NCBI RefSeq assembly: GCF_024652905.1
Contig: NZ_CP102428.1
Span: 3,203,501-3,267,500, forward strand
Length of the DNA stretch: 64,000 bases
From: Pseudomonas oryzihabitans
GTDB lineage: Bacteria; Pseudomonadota; Gammaproteobacteria; Pseudomonadales; Pseudomonadaceae
Reading direction: 5' to 3'
Part shown: positions 39,288 through 54,266 of the stretch, piece after piece
How the letters are laid out: the number at the start of each line of letters is the position of its first letter
How positions within the stretch are numbered: the first letter of the stretch is position 1
The notes under the pieces: generated by a model
Database searches by the model: none
What the model was told of the DNA's origin: nothing
Seen by the model: the letters and a program-made list of their open reading frames with translations, nothing else
Program-made: the position numbers and the translations under genes

Positions 39288-39599
39288 ATGGCGCTCAACA
39301 ACGAGCTTAAAAAGCGGTTCAAGGCGATCGGGCATCAACTCAAGCCGGTGGTAACCATCAGCGAGAACGGCCTGAGCGAAGGTGTGCTGGGCGAGCTCGA
39401 CCGCGCACTGAACGATCATGAATTGATCAAGATCAAGCTGGCCATCACCGAGCGCGAAGACCGTCGCGCCCTGATCGATGAGCTGTGCGCGTCGAGCAAG
39501 GCCGAGCTGGTGCAGGTGATCGGCAAGATGGCGCTGATCTATCGCAAGGCTCGCGAGCAGAACCGCAACCTGTCCAATGTGGTGCGCTATACCGTCTGA
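39288..39599 (+). CDS. yhbY: CRM-domain RNA-binding protein YhbY
   Basis: A 103-aa single CRM domain that associates with pre-50S ribosomal particles. Residues LKKRFKAIGHQLKPVVTISENGLSEGV and the late GKMALIYRK segment are the family core. ATG at 39288 follows a GGGGTG site. It is transcribed divergently from the rlmE relic and ftsH, and its last 13 bp overlap convergently with the next minus-strand gene. Confidence 0.93.
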   Translation: MALNNELKKRFKAIGHQLKPVVTISENGLSEGVLGELDRALNDHELIKIKLAITEREDRRALIDELCASSKAELVQVIGKMALIYRKAREQNRNLSNVVRYTV

Positions 39600-40054
39600 T
39601 TGCCCGGCGCGCGCCCGGGAACGGGCTGCAGCACCAGGATCAGACCGCAGAGCAGCAGGACCAGGTAGCCGGCCAGAGCGGTCGGCCCGGCCCAGAAGCG
39701 CGCCAGTTCGTTTTGCAGCAGCACGGCGAGTGCGCTGGCCAGCAGCAGCTGGCCACGCAGGTCACGCCACAAGGCACTCACACCCGCCCACCACACCAGC
39801 ACCACGATCTGGGTAAAGACCCCACCGCCTGCGGCGCTGAGCATCATGCGCAGCAATTCTTCGCGCCCGGACTGGATCAGCAGGGGCGCCCAGCCCGCCT
39901 GGGCGAGCGCCACGGGGATGCACAGGTGCAGGGCGACCAGCGGGCCGACCCAGAACACCTGGGCCAGCTGCCAGGCTGCGGCGAGCAACCTGGCGAGCCA
40001 GCCGCCGGTGCGAGGATCAGAGGTGACGGACGGCGACAATTTCGTATTCGACAT
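39587..40054 (-). CDS. Small integral membrane protein (DUF4149-like)
   Basis: A protein of up to 155 aa with about four hydrophobic segments, beginning around [25 protein letters not shown]. Position after greA and beside yhbY matches the DUF4149 membrane protein gene of other pseudomonads. The start is uncertain: ATG at 40054 overlaps greA by 38 bp, and later alternative codons exist. Function is unknown. Confidence 0.6.
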   Translation of the reverse strand: MSNTKLSPSVTSDPRTGGWLARLLAAAWQLAQVFWVGPLVALHLCIPVALAQAGWAPLLIQSGREELLRMMLSAAGGGVFTQIVVLVWWAGVSALWRDLRGQLLLASALAVLLQNELARFWAGPTALAGYLVLLLCGLILVLQPVPGRAPGNQTV

Positions 40055-40489
40055 TGCCGCCCGGGGTCTTCACCAGCACCACGTCGCCTTCTTCCTTGCC
40101 GATCAGGGCACGGGCGATGGGCGAACCCACCGACAGCTTGCTCTGCTTGATGTCCGCCTCGTCGTCACCGACGATCTGGTAGGTCACCGTCTCGTCGGTT
40201 TCGGTGTTGGCGATCTCCACCGTGGTGCCGAAGATCACCTTGCCGGTGTGCGGCAGGGCGGCCACGTCGATCACCTGAGCATTCTGCAGGCGGCCTTCGA
40301 TGTCGCGGATACGGGCCTCGACCATGCCCTGCTGTTCGCGAGCAGCGTGGTATTCGGCGTTCTCCTTGAGATCGCCCAGCTCGCGCGCCTCGGCGATGGC
40401 CTGGGTGATCTGCGGGCGCAGTTCGGTCTTGAGGTGCTTGAGCTCCTCTTCCAGGGCGCGAGCGCCCTGGACGGTCATCGGGTACTTGG

Positions 40490-40493
<4 letters not shown>
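40017..40493 (-). CDS. greA: Transcription elongation factor GreA
   Basis: A 158-aa factor that enters the RNA polymerase secondary channel and stimulates cleavage of backtracked transcripts. The N-terminal coiled coil (about residues 8-75) carries the tip acidic pair in [16 protein letters not shown], followed by the FKBP-like C-terminal domain. ATG at 40493 overlaps the carB stop by 4 bp, the classical carA-orf-carB-greA arrangement of Pseudomonas. Confidence 0.97.
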
Positions 40494-43711
<3,218 letters not shown>

Positions 43712-43732
43712 GGGCTTCTCGAATGCAGGTAA

Positions 43733-44389
43733 TCAGGTCAGGGTCGCGGTGGCCAACTTCACACCGAACCCTACGAACAGGGCGCCGACGCCACCGGTGG
43801 CGCCCGCGCTGAGGCGACGCCGCTGACGGAACCAGGCCGCCAGGCGAACGCCGCAGAAAATCAGGAACGACAGGTAGCAGAAGCTGATCGCTTCCAGTAC
43901 CGCGCCCAGCACCAGGAAGGACAGCGCCGGATGGGCGTAACCGGGGTCCACGAACTGGATGAAGAAGGAGACGAAGAACAGGATCGCCTTCGGATTCGAC
44001 AGACTCAGCAGCAGCGCCTTGCGGAACGGCTGGTGGACGTCTTCGCGCAGCGTCGCCTCGGCCTGGCCCTGGGCCGGGCTGCGCCAGGACTTGAGTCCGC
44101 CGCGCAACATGCCCCAGCCAAGGTAGAACAGGTAGGCCGCGCCCAGGTACTTGAGGATCTGGAAGAACAGCGGCTCGGCCTTGAGCAGCGAGGCGACGCC
44201 CAGGGCCGAGAGCAGCATCAGCACGGCGTCACCCAGGAACACGGCCGAGGCCGCCTGGTAACCGCTGCGGATGCCGCGCTGGGCGCTGGTAGCAAGCACG
44301 AAGAAGGAATTGGGGCCAGGCAACAGGATGACGAACAGGGTCCCGACCACATAGGTCCAGAAGTCGATGACACCCAGATTCGCCAGCAT
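43733..44389 (-). CDS. LysE/RhtB-family amino acid exporter (LeuE-like)
   Basis: A 218-aa inner-membrane protein with about six hydrophobic segments. LLPGPNSFFVLATSAQRGIRSGY and LLLSLSNPKAILFFVSFF are the RhtB/LysE signatures; it resembles leucine exporters. It is embedded between carA and carB and so is the conserved orf of the P. aeruginosa carA-orf-carB-greA operon. Its role in that operon is unknown; the exported amino acid cannot be deduced. Confidence 0.85.
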   Translation of the reverse strand: MLANLGVIDFWTYVVGTLFVILLPGPNSFFVLATSAQRGIRSGYQAASAVFLGDAVLMLLSALGVASLLKAEPLFFQILKYLGAAYLFYLGWGMLRGGLKSWRSPAQGQAEATLREDVHQPFRKALLLSLSNPKAILFFVSFFIQFVDPGYAHPALSFLVLGAVLEAISFCYLSFLIFCGVRLAAWFRQRRRLSAGATGGVGALFVGFGVKLATATLT

Positions 44390-44410
44390 GAGCCTTACCC
44401 TCCTCTCGTC

Positions 44411-45547
44411 TTAGCGGCGCGCGGCCATGGCCTGGATGAACTTGTCGAACAGCGGTGCCACGTCGTGCGGACCAGGGCTCGCCTCGGGGTGCCCCTGGAA
44501 GCTGAAGGCGACCTTGTCGGTACGCTCGATGCCCTGCAGGGTGCCGTCGAACAGCGACTTGTGGGTGGCCCGCACATTGGCCGGCAGACTGGCCTCGTCC
44601 ACAGCGAAGCCGTGGTTCTGGCTGGTGATCATCACCACGCCGCTGTCGAGATCCTGAACCGGATGGTTGGCGCCGTGGTGACCGTTGGGCATCTTCACCG
44701 TCTTGGCGCCGGAAGCCAGGGCCAGCAGCTGGTGGCCCAGACAGATGCCGAACACCGGGATCTCGGTTTCCAGAACGTCCTGGATCGCCTTGATGGCGTA
44801 GTCGCAGGGCTCGGGATCGCCCGGGCCGTTGGCCAGGAAGATGCCGTCGGGTTGCAGCGCCAGGGCTTCGCTGGCCGGGGTCTGGGCCGGCAGCACGGTG
44901 ATGCGGCAGCCGCGAGCCACCAGCATGCGCAGGATGTTCAGCTTGACGCCGTAGTCGAAGGCCACCACGTGGTAGGGCAGTTGCTCGGCCGGGATCTCGG
45001 CGTGACTGTCGGTTTCCAGCGACCAGACGCTGGAGCGCCACTCGTAGCGCTCCTTGACGCTGACTTCCTTGGCCAGGTCCATGCCCTTGAGGCCGGGGAA
45101 GGCGCGGGCCAGTTCCAGGGCGCGCTCTTCGGTGGCGTCTTCGCCAGTGAGGATGCAGCCGTCCTGAGCGCCCTTCTCGCGGAGGATGCGGGTCAGGCGA
45201 CGAGTGTCGATGCCGGCAATGGCAATGGTGCCGTTTTCCTTGAGATAGTCCGGCAGCGATTGCTTGTTGCGCCAGTTGCTGGCCAGCAGCGGCAGATCAC
45301 GGATGATCAGCCCGGCGGCCCAGACCTGGGCGGCCTCGCCATCCTGCGGCGTGGTGCCGGTGTTGCCGATGTGCGGATAGGTCAGGGTGACGATCTGCTT
45401 CGCATAGGAAGGATCGGTCAGGATTTCCTGGTAGCCGGTCATGGCGGTGTTGAACACCACTTCGCCGACCGTGTGGCCGTCGGCACCGATGGATTCACCG
45501 CGAAAGATGCTGCCATCGGCAAGTGCGAGTATGGCTGGCTTAGTCAA
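44411..45547 (-). CDS. carA: Carbamoyl-phosphate synthase small subunit (glutaminase)
   Basis: A 378-aa glutamine amidotransferase subunit that supplies ammonia to CarB. The class-I GATase nucleophile cysteine lies in [12 protein letters not shown], with a downstream His in [19 protein letters not shown] and its Glu. The start is TTG (45545-45547) with a GGAGG site 5 bp upstream; an unusual UUG start is also reported for P. aeruginosa carA. A leader with a terminator and a small ORF precedes it. Confidence 0.96.
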   Translation of the reverse strand: MTKPAILALADGSIFRGESIGADGHTVGEVVFNTAMTGYQEILTDPSYAKQIVTLTYPHIGNTGTTPQDGEAAQVWAAGLIIRDLPLLASNWRNKQSLPDYLKENGTIAIAGIDTRRLTRILREKGAQDGCILTGEDATEERALELARAFPGLKGMDLAKEVSVKERYEWRSSVWSLETDSHAEIPAEQLPYHVVAFDYGVKLNILRMLVARGCRITVLPAQTPASEALALQPDGIFLANGPGDPEPCDYAIKAIQDVLETEIPVFGICLGHQLLALASGAKTVKMPNGHHGANHPVQDLDSGVVMITSQNHGFAVDEASLPANVRATHKSLFDGTLQGIERTDKVAFSFQGHPEASPGPHDVAPLFDKFIQAMAARR

Positions 45548-45562
45548 GAAGACCTCCGAAAA

Positions 45563-45622
45563 TCAAGCCTTGGCGGGCAAACGCAGGGTGCAAAAAAACG
45601 GGATGACATCTCGAAGAGTCAT
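45563..45622 (-). CDS. Possible carA leader peptide (19 aa)
   Basis: A 19-codon ORF (MTLRDVIPFF...) ends 15 bp before the carA start codon. Its ATG lies within the 5' arm of the leader terminator and its Phe-Phe codons coincide with the T tract, so translation of it would interfere with termination. No strong ribosome-binding site precedes it. A leader peptide of similar size was described for P. aeruginosa carAB control (recalled, not checked). Confidence 0.4.
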   Translation of the reverse strand: MTLRDVIPFFCTLRLPAKA

Positions 45623-45630
45623 CCCGTTTT
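45592..45630 (-). terminator. Terminator/attenuator in the carA leader
   Basis: A 13-bp stem (AAAACGGGATGAC/GTCATCCCGTTTT) with a 10-nt loop, followed on the minus strand by a run of seven T residues. It lies downstream of a plausible promoter (-10 TACAAT at 45682-45687), so it can attenuate carA as well as end the dapB transcript. Confidence 0.8.
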
Positions 45631-45681
45631 AATGTTGTGATTTCATTCTGCGCTAGCTTTTAGTGGATACACTAAAGCTGC

Positions 45682-45710
45682 ATTGTACACGAAATGATCA
45701 CGCCTTGCAC
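45682..45710 (-). promoter_or_regulatory. Putative sigma-70 promoter of carA
   Basis: On the minus strand there is a -10 hexamer TACAAT (45682-45687) with a weak -35 GTGCAA 17 bp upstream (45705-45710). It begins right after the dapB stop codon and would give a leader of about 130 nt containing the terminator and small ORF. Confidence 0.5.
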
Positions 45711-45723
45711 CCCCACGAGTGGG

Positions 45724-46584
<861 letters not shown>

Positions 46585-47718
46585 TTAGAGGTCGTCGAAG
46601 AAGCGCTTCATTCCGTCGAACCAGCCACTGGCCCGGGGCGAATGGGAGCTGTCGCTCTGCAGGGTGTTGCGGAATTCCTCAAGCAGCTCGCGCTGGCGCC
46701 GGCTCAGGTTGACCGGGGTTTCCACCACCACCTTGCACATCAGGTCGCCGGCGCCACCGCCACGCACGGGCGTCACGCCCTTGCCACGCAGGCGGAACAT
46801 CTTGCCGGTCTGGGTGCCCTCGGGGATCTTCAGCTTGACGCGGCCATCCAGGGTCGGCACTTCCAGCTCGCCACCCAGGGCGGCATCGGTGAAGTTGATC
46901 GGCACCTCGCAATAGAGATGCTTGCCGTCGCGCTGGAAGATCGAGTGCTCGCGCACATTGACCACCACGTAGAGGTCGCCGCTGGGGCCACCCAGGGTCC
47001 CGGCCTCGCCTTCGCCGGTCAGGCGGATGCGGTCGCCGGTGTCGACGCCCGCCGGCACCTTGACCGACAGGGTCTTCTGCTCTTCCACGCGTCCCTGGCC
47101 ATGACAAGCGTTGCAGGGCTCGGGAATGATCTTGCCGCTGCCGTGGCAGCGCGGGCAGGTCTGCTGCACCGAGAAGAAGCCCTGCTGCATGCGCACCTGG
47201 CCGATACCGCCGCAGGTGGGGCAGGTGGAAGCCGAGGTACCTGGCTTGGCGCCATTGCCGTCGCAGACCTTGCACTCGACCAGGGTGGGCACGCGAATGG
47301 TGACCGTGGTCCCGCGCACCGCCTCTTCCAGATCCAGGTCCAGGGTGTAGCGCAGGTCGGCGCCGCGCTGCGGACCGCCACGACCACCGGCGCCACCGCG
47401 GCCGCCGAAGAAGTCACTGAAGACGTCGCCGAAGATGTCGGAGAAGCTCGCGCCACCGGCCGCACCACCGAAACCACCGCCGCCCATGCTCGGATCGACG
47501 CCAGCATGGCCGTACTGGTCGTAGGCCGAGCGCTTGCCCGCATCGGACAGCACTTCGTAGGCCTCGGCGGCCTCCTTGAACTGCTCCTCGGCAGCCGCGT
47601 CCCCCGGATTGCGATCCGGGTGGTATTTCATCGCCAGGCGTCGGTAGGCCTTCTTGAGCTCGGCTTCGCTAGCGCCGCGCTCGACCCCGAGCACCTCATA
47701 GTAATCACGTTTGGCCAT
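46585..47718 (-). CDS. dnaJ: Chaperone protein DnaJ (Hsp40)
   Basis: A 377-aa co-chaperone that loads substrates onto DnaK and stimulates its ATPase. It has a J domain with HPD ([11 protein letters not shown]), a Gly/Phe-rich linker (about residues 75-110), four CxxCxGxG zinc motifs ([32 protein letters not shown]) and the C-terminal substrate-binding barrels. It lies 113 bp after dnaK, a gap with two hairpins. Confidence 0.98.
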   Translation of the reverse strand: MAKRDYYEVLGVERGASEAELKKAYRRLAMKYHPDRNPGDAAAEEQFKEAAEAYEVLSDAGKRSAYDQYGHAGVDPSMGGGGFGGAAGGASFSDIFGDVFSDFFGGRGGAGGRGGPQRGADLRYTLDLDLEEAVRGTTVTIRVPTLVECKVCDGNGAKPGTSASTCPTCGGIGQVRMQQGFFSVQQTCPRCHGSGKIIPEPCNACHGQGRVEEQKTLSVKVPAGVDTGDRIRLTGEGEAGTLGGPSGDLYVVVNVREHSIFQRDGKHLYCEVPINFTDAALGGELEVPTLDGRVKLKIPEGTQTGKMFRLRGKGVTPVRGGGAGDLMCKVVVETPVNLSRRQRELLEEFRNTLQSDSSHSPRASGWFDGMKRFFDDL

Positions 47719-47761
47719 AGACTTTCTGCACCTTAAATTTTCTCACCCTCCAGACACGCCA

Positions 47762-47811
47762 ACGCGGGAGCAGGCTCCCGCGTAGCGGATCCGACGGGCA
47801 CGAAGCCCGTC
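47762..47811. other. Two hairpins between dnaK and dnaJ
   Basis: ACGCGGGAGC/GCTCCCGCGT (47762-47783) and GACGGGC/GCCCGTC (47793-47811) are adjacent perfect inverted repeats without a T tract. They are likely mRNA stability or processing elements that keep dnaJ expression below that of dnaK. Confidence 0.55.
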
Positions 47812-47831
47812 AGGTGCGGTAAGCACGGGGC

Positions 47832-49760
<1,929 letters not shown>

Positions 49761-49830
49761 GTAGTCTTCTCCAGAAATCTCAGATTCCGCGCGGCCCGCT
49801 CAGGGGGCCTTTGATGTTCGCTTGCCTACC

Positions 49831-49858
49831 AGATGGGGCCGAGCGAAAGAATTTCAAG
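49831..49858 (-). promoter_or_regulatory. Sigma-32 heat-shock promoter of dnaK
   Basis: On the minus strand, a perfect -35 CTTGAAA (49852-49858), a 13-bp spacer and a perfect -10 CCCCATCT (49831-49838). The -35 element contains the grpE stop codon (TGA, 49854-49856). It lies about 70 bp upstream of the dnaK start. Confidence 0.9.
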
Positions 49859-50420
49859 CCTTTTCGTCAATGCTCGGCTGCTGCGCTGCAGGGGCCTTGC
49901 TGACTACCACCATCGCCGGCCGCAGCAGGCGACCATTGAGCAGATAGCCCTTTTGAAACACCTTGAGCACGCTGCCCGGCTCGGCGGTGGCGCTCTCCTC
50001 CATGGCCATGGCCTGGTGGTGTTCGGGATTGAAGGGCGCGCCGTGGGGATCGACGGCCTCGACCTGATAGCGCTTGAGGGTGTCCTGCAGCATCTTCAGG
50101 GTCAGCTCCATGCCTTCACGCATGGGCTTCAAGGTCTCGTCGGTGGCGTTGGACAGCTCAAGGCCACGCTCCAGGCTGTCGAGCACGGGCAACAGATCGC
50201 CAGCGAATTTCTCCAGCGCGAATTTGTGCGCCTTCTCCACGTCCTGCTCAGCGCGACGACGCACGTTCTGCAGCTCAGCGACGCTGCGCAGCGACTGATC
50301 CTGGGCCGCGGCGAGCTGCTCTTCGAGCGTGGCGATGCGGGCGGCGACGTCCTCGTGCTGGACGTCGCCCTGGGCCGCGGCCTCGTGCTCGGGGTTCTGG
50401 GAGTTCTGTTCGTCGGCCAT
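49854..50420 (-). CDS. grpE: Nucleotide exchange factor GrpE
   Basis: A 188-aa homodimeric exchange factor that releases ADP from DnaK. A variable acidic N-terminus is followed by a long coiled coil (about residues 22-75), a four-helix segment and the C-terminal beta-wing ([34 protein letters not shown]). It is first in grpE-dnaK-dnaJ and preceded by its own sigma-32 promoter. Confidence 0.96.
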   Translation of the reverse strand: MADEQNSQNPEHEAAAQGDVQHEDVAARIATLEEQLAAAQDQSLRSVAELQNVRRRAEQDVEKAHKFALEKFAGDLLPVLDSLERGLELSNATDETLKPMREGMELTLKMLQDTLKRYQVEAVDPHGAPFNPEHHQAMAMEESATAEPGSVLKVFQKGYLLNGRLLRPAMVVVSKAPAAQQPSIDEKA

Positions 50421-50487
50421 GGGAGTCCTCCTGTGATATTGCCGGTGGGCGCGCCCTCTAATGGACGACGCCTTGATCGATGGCGCC

Positions 50488-50516
50488 TATATGGGGCCGC
50501 CGGCCGGCGCTTCAAG
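50488..50516 (-). promoter_or_regulatory. Sigma-32 heat-shock promoter of grpE
   Basis: On the minus strand, -35 CTTGAAG (50510-50516), a 13-bp spacer and -10 CCCCATATA (50488-50496), about 68 bp upstream of the grpE start. It has the same spacing as the dnaK promoter. It lies back to back with the recN promoter. Confidence 0.85.
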
Positions 50517-50527
50517 AGCTGTATGGA

Positions 50528-50563
50528 TTGCCAGTGCCCAAGAGGCACTGTATAAACAACCAG
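50528..50563 (+). promoter_or_regulatory. recN promoter with LexA box
   Basis: -35 TTGCCA (50528-50533), 17-bp spacer, -10 TATAAA (50551-50556). An SOS box CTGTATAAACAACCAG (50548-50563; CTG-N10-CAG) covers the -10, so LexA binding would block transcription of recN. Confidence 0.88.
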
Positions 50564-50587
50564 AAAACCGCTTTCGGAGATCGTCGC

Positions 50588-52255
50588 ATGCTGGTGCATC
50601 TGTCCGTCCGCAACTACGCCATCGTCGAACACCTTGACCTCGACCTCGAGCGCGGCATGACCGTGATTACCGGCGAAACCGGCGCCGGCAAGTCCATCAT
50701 GCTCGACGCCCTCGGCCTCACCCTGGGCGATCGCGCCGACAGCGACGCGGTAAGACCCGGCGCCGACAAGGCCGATGTGCTGGCCAGCTTCGATACCACC
50801 GATATCCCCGAGGCGCGTCAATGGCTTGCCGAGCGCGACCTGGAACAGGACGGTCCCTGCCTGCTGCGCCGCGTCATCACCCGCGAGGGACGCTCGCGTG
50901 GCTATATCAATGGCTCGCCATGCCCGCTGGCTGATCTCAAGACCCTCGGCGGCCTGCTGATCGACATTCACAACCAGCATGAGCACCAGTCGCTGCTCGG
51001 CCTCGACACCCATCGCCGCCTGCTGGACGAGTACGCCGGCGCAGGCGAACTGGTCCGTCAGGTGCAGCTCGCCGCCCAACGCTGGCGCCAGGTGCGCCAG
51101 ACCCTGGAGCGTCTTACCCGCAATGGCGACGAGCAACGCGCCCGTCATCAGTTGCTCAGCTATCAACTCGAAGAACTCGACAACCTCGCCCTGGCCGAAG
51201 GCGAGTTGCAGGCGCTCGAACAGGAGCAGAGCGATCTGGCGAGTGCCGAGCACATCCTGCTGGCCTGCCGCCAGGCCATGGACCTCTGTACCGAAAACGA
51301 GCAGGGCAACGCCCTGTCGGCACTCAATGCCAGCGTGGCACGCCTGACCGCCTTCGACCGCCCGCCGGCGCAGATCCAGGAAGCCAGCAACCTGCTCGCC
51401 TCGGCCCAGATCCAGATCGAGGAGGCGATGAACGAACTCAATCGCTTCGTCGATCACTTCGAAGCCGACCCGGAGCGCCAGCAGGCCGTTCAAGAGCGCC
51501 TCGACAGCGTCTACAGCCTGGCCCGCAAGCATCGGGTCCAGCCCGAAGCCCTGCTGGAGCTGCACGAACAACTGCGCAACGAACTGCAATCCTTGGACGC
51601 CGACGACGTCGCCCTGGAGCGTCTGCAGGAAGAACTGGCGGCCTTCGAGCGCCACTACCAAGAGAAGGCCGGCGAACTGAGTCGTTTGCGCGAGCAGCGG
51701 GCGCCGGAGCTCGCTGCCGCGGTCGAGACTGAGATGCAGCGCCTGGGGATGCCGGGGGGCCGCTTCAGCATTACCCTCACCCCAGGCAGCACCGGTGAGC
51801 CCCAACCGCTGGGCAACGAAGGCGTCGAATTCCGCGTCAGCGCCAACCCGGGCCAACCCCTACGCCCGCTGGCCAAAGTTGCCTCCGGTGGCGAGCTGTC
51901 ACGGATCAGCCTGGCCATCCAGGTCATCACCGCCCAGACCTCACGCACGCCCACGCTGGTATTCGACGAGGTAGACGTAGGTATCGGTGGTCCGACCGCC
52001 GAGGTGGTCGGCCAACTGCTGCGGCAGCTGGGCGAGCGCGGCCAGGTGCTGACGGTGACCCACCTGCCCCAGGTGGCGGCCCAGGGCCATCAGCACCTGT
52101 TCGTGCACAAGGAGCGCGGCACCGACGAGACGCGCACGGCGGTGGCCAAGCTGGACCGCGCACGGCGCGTGGAAGAGGTGGCGCGCATGCTGGGCGGAGT
52201 CGACCTGACCCGCGAATCCCTCGCCCATGCTCGCAAACTGGTGGTCAGCCGTTAG
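50588..52255 (+). CDS. recN: DNA repair protein RecN
   Basis: A 555-aa SMC-like ATPase for double-strand-break repair. Walker A GETGAGKS is at residues 29-36; long coiled coils (about 155-370) flank the central hinge, and the C-terminal half carries ASGGELSRISLAIQ (signature) and VFDEVDVGIGG (Walker B). The start is ATG at 50588 with a GGAG site; upstream in-frame codons overlap the promoter. SOS control is indicated by the LexA box. Confidence 0.96.
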   Translation: MLVHLSVRNYAIVEHLDLDLERGMTVITGETGAGKSIMLDALGLTLGDRADSDAVRPGADKADVLASFDTTDIPEARQWLAERDLEQDGPCLLRRVITREGRSRGYINGSPCPLADLKTLGGLLIDIHNQHEHQSLLGLDTHRRLLDEYAGAGELVRQVQLAAQRWRQVRQTLERLTRNGDEQRARHQLLSYQLEELDNLALAEGELQALEQEQSDLASAEHILLACRQAMDLCTENEQGNALSALNASVARLTAFDRPPAQIQEASNLLASAQIQIEEAMNELNRFVDHFEADPERQQAVQERLDSVYSLARKHRVQPEALLELHEQLRNELQSLDADDVALERLQEELAAFERHYQEKAGELSRLREQRAPELAAAVETEMQRLGMPGGRFSITLTPGSTGEPQPLGNEGVEFRVSANPGQPLRPLAKVASGGELSRISLAIQVITAQTSRTPTLVFDEVDVGIGGPTAEVVGQLLRQLGERGQVLTVTHLPQVAAQGHQHLFVHKERGTDETRTAVAKLDRARRVEEVARMLGGVDLTRESLAHARKLVVSR

Positions 52256-52277
52256 ACGCAGGCTACCAACGGACAAG

Positions 52278-52305
52278 AAAAAGGCGACCTCTGAGTCGCC
52301 TTTTT
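52278..52305. terminator. Bidirectional terminator between recN and fur
   Basis: An 11-bp stem (AAAAAGGCGAC/GTCGCCTTTTT) with a 6-nt loop, flanked by A and T tracts, separates the convergent recN and fur genes. Confidence 0.92.
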
Positions 52306-52318
52306 CATATCTGGATCT

Positions 52319-52723
52319 TCACTTGCGCTGACGGATGTACAGCACCAGATTGTGATCGACGAGCTCGAAACCATGTTCTTCGACGATCTCGCGTTGACGC
52401 TTTTCGATCGAGGCATCGGTGAACTCGATGACTTCGCCGGTATCCACATCCACCATGTGATCGTGATGGCCGGTGTCGGCCAGCTCGAATACGGCATGAC
52501 CGCCATCGAAATTGTGGCGCACCACCAGACCGGCCGCTTCGAACTGGGTGAGGACCCGGTAGACCGTTGCCAGCCCCACGTCCTCGCCCGCTTCCATCAG
52601 CGCCTTGTAAACGTCTTCAGCGCTCATGTGGCGCTGCTCGGTGGTGTCCAGCATCTGCAATATCTTGACGCGCGGCAGGGTCACTTTCAGACCCGCTTTG
52701 CGGAGTTCGTTGTTCTCTACCAT
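52319..52723 (-). CDS. fur: Ferric uptake regulator Fur
   Basis: A 134-aa Fe(II)-responsive repressor. The N-terminal winged helix contains [12 protein letters not shown] and the recognition segment [14 protein letters not shown]; the C-terminal part carries the metal-binding HHDH (residues 86-89) and other His/Glu ligands. It lacks the CxxC zinc motifs of E. coli Fur, as in P. aeruginosa. The start is ATG at 52723; a longer frame runs into the bamE promoter. It is divergent from bamE across 94 bp. Confidence 0.97.
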   Translation of the reverse strand: MVENNELRKAGLKVTLPRVKILQMLDTTEQRHMSAEDVYKALMEAGEDVGLATVYRVLTQFEAAGLVVRHNFDGGHAVFELADTGHHDHMVDVDTGEVIEFTDASIEKRQREIVEEHGFELVDHNLVLYIRQRK

Positions 52724-52746
52724 GCTCTTTCTCGGTGCCGAGTGCT

Positions 52747-52775
52747 TTCGCAGCCCTCGGGAATACGGGTATGAT
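52747..52775 (+). promoter_or_regulatory. Putative bamE promoter
   Basis: -35 TTCGCA (52747-52752), 17-bp spacer and -10 TATGAT (52770-52775), about 42 bp upstream of the bamE start. It shares the intergenic region with fur. Confidence 0.5.
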
Positions 52776-52817
52776 CGGTGCTTCGTTGCCCAGCAAGATA
52801 GTGGAAGTCTCCCACCG

Positions 52818-53354
52818 ATGCAAAACCTCAAGCAAACGCTGACCGGGCTCTCTCTGATGGGCCTAGCCATGCTCGCCGGCTGCTCTCTGCCGGGGGTTTA
52901 CAAGATCGACATCCAGCAGGGCAACGTCGTCACCCAGGACATGATAGACCAGTTGCGCCCCGGAATGACCCGACAACAAGTCCGGTTTATCATGGGTTCG
53001 CCGTTGATCCAGGACACCTTCCATCCCAATCGCTGGGACTATCTGTACAGCCTGCAGGCCGCCGGCGGTCAGCGGAAACAGGAGCGTGTCAGCCTGGTGT
53101 TCAATGGTGAAAACCAGCTGAGTGGTCTGGCTGGCGATTTCATGCCCGGCACCAGCCGTGAACAGCAGATCATGGGTACCGATAGCGGCACTACCGTGGA
53201 TCCCACTGCGCCAGCGCAACCCACCGCCCCTGCAGCAGCGCCGGAAACGCCAGCCGTGCCCGGTTCGACCGAAGACAGCATCCAGAAGGAAATCGACAGC
53301 GCGCGGCCAGCCGCCGTACCGACTCCCGAGCGCATTCGTACCGACGGCCAGTGA
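52818..53354 (+). CDS. bamE: Outer membrane assembly lipoprotein BamE (OmlA)
   Basis: A 178-aa lipoprotein of the BAM complex that inserts beta-barrel proteins into the outer membrane. Signal peptide with lipobox LAGC (Cys22). The SmpA/OmlA domain follows, with [30 protein letters not shown] as its core. The C-terminal 60 or so residues are a Pro/Ala/Thr-rich low-complexity extension. The divergent fur neighbour is conserved across Pseudomonas. Confidence 0.95.
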   Translation: MQNLKQTLTGLSLMGLAMLAGCSLPGVYKIDIQQGNVVTQDMIDQLRPGMTRQQVRFIMGSPLIQDTFHPNRWDYLYSLQAAGGQRKQERVSLVFNGENQLSGLAGDFMPGTSREQQIMGTDSGTTVDPTAPAQPTAPAAAPETPAVPGSTEDSIQKEIDSARPAAVPTPERIRTDGQ

Positions 53355-53361
53355 TCCCTAG

Positions 53362-53667
53362 TTAGAGGCCGGCCTTCAACCTGGCCTCTTCCGCACGTCG
53401 TTTGCGACTTTCCTTTGGATCCGCGAGCAACGGGCGATAGATCTCCACGCGGTCCCCCTCTCCCAGCCTTCGCTCATCCGGCTTGACGATCAGCTTGCCA
53501 AAGATACCGACCCGATAGCCCTCGCGCTGCTCGGGTGGCAGCTGTTCCAGCAACCCCGACGCCAGCACCGCCTGCTCGACAGTGGCACCCTCCTCCACCT
53601 GCAGACTCAGCAGCCATTGCCGTTGTGGTAATGCCAGCGCTACTTCGATGGCGAAGCACTCAGCCAT
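53362..53667 (-). CDS. rnfH: RnfH-family ubiquitin-like protein
   Basis: A 101-aa protein of the UPF0125/RnfH family, with a beta-grasp fold; IEVALALPQRQWLLSLQVEEGATVEQAV and GDRVEIYRPLLADPKESRKRRAE are characteristic. Its function is not established. It overlaps ratA by 8 bp, forming a ratA-rnfH toxin/antitoxin-like pair conserved next to smpB. Confidence 0.9.
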   Translation of the reverse strand: MAECFAIEVALALPQRQWLLSLQVEEGATVEQAVLASGLLEQLPPEQREGYRVGIFGKLIVKPDERRLGEGDRVEIYRPLLADPKESRKRRAEEARLKAGL

Positions 53668-54094
53668 AGAGGGCTCGAGCACGCTGGCAGAAGGCATCCA
53701 CCATGGTATTGGCCGCCTGATTGAACAGCGGCCCCAGGGTCGCGCGCACGATAGCGCTGTCGTATTCGAAGGACAGATCCAGCGAGATCTTGCAGGCCTT
53801 GTCCCCCAGCGCCTTGAAGGACCAGACGCCATGCAGCTGCTTGAAGGGACCTTTTTCCAGATCCATGGTGATGGATTCGTCCGGCACCAGGGTATTGCGG
53901 GTCGTGAACTGCTGGCTCAGGCCACCCTTGGCTACGGTGAGACCGGCGCGCATCAGGCCTTCGTCCTGCTCCAGGATCTGGGCGGACGAGCACCAGGGTA
54001 GGAACTCCGGATAACGGTCCACGTCATTGACCAGCGCATAGAGCGCCGAAGCAGGATAGGGCAGCAACGCCGAACGTTGGATGTGCGTGCTCAT
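53660..54094 (-). CDS. ratA: START/SRPBCC-domain protein RatA
   Basis: A 144-aa protein of the COQ10/START family; in E. coli RatA blocks 70S formation by binding 50S subunits, while related proteins carry ubiquinone. VNDVDRYPEFLPWC and GPFKQLHGVWSF are conserved. The start is ATG at 54094; an extended frame into the smpB promoter is unlikely. Which activity applies here is not decided by sequence. Confidence 0.9.
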   Translation of the reverse strand: MSTHIQRSALLPYPASALYALVNDVDRYPEFLPWCSSAQILEQDEGLMRAGLTVAKGGLSQQFTTRNTLVPDESITMDLEKGPFKQLHGVWSFKALGDKACKISLDLSFEYDSAIVRATLGPLFNQAANTMVDAFCQRARALYG

Positions 54095-54266
54095 CGGAAC
54101 CTCGTAGAATAGCGAATTCGGTGTCGGACCTTGAATTTGAGGGCGGCGCACGCAATTTACTCCCGCATCAGCCTGCCGCAGTCCAGAACCGCGGTATTGT
54201 CCGTGTTTGCTCATACCCGCTCAAGCGCGTGGCGACATTTCCCCCGACTCGCTGTACCCTGGAATC

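Noticed and set aside
39144-39419. A 91-codon minus-strand frame antisense to yhbY
   Set aside because: Most of it is yhbY antisense; only its last part is rlmE relic sequence, so it is not a gene of its own.
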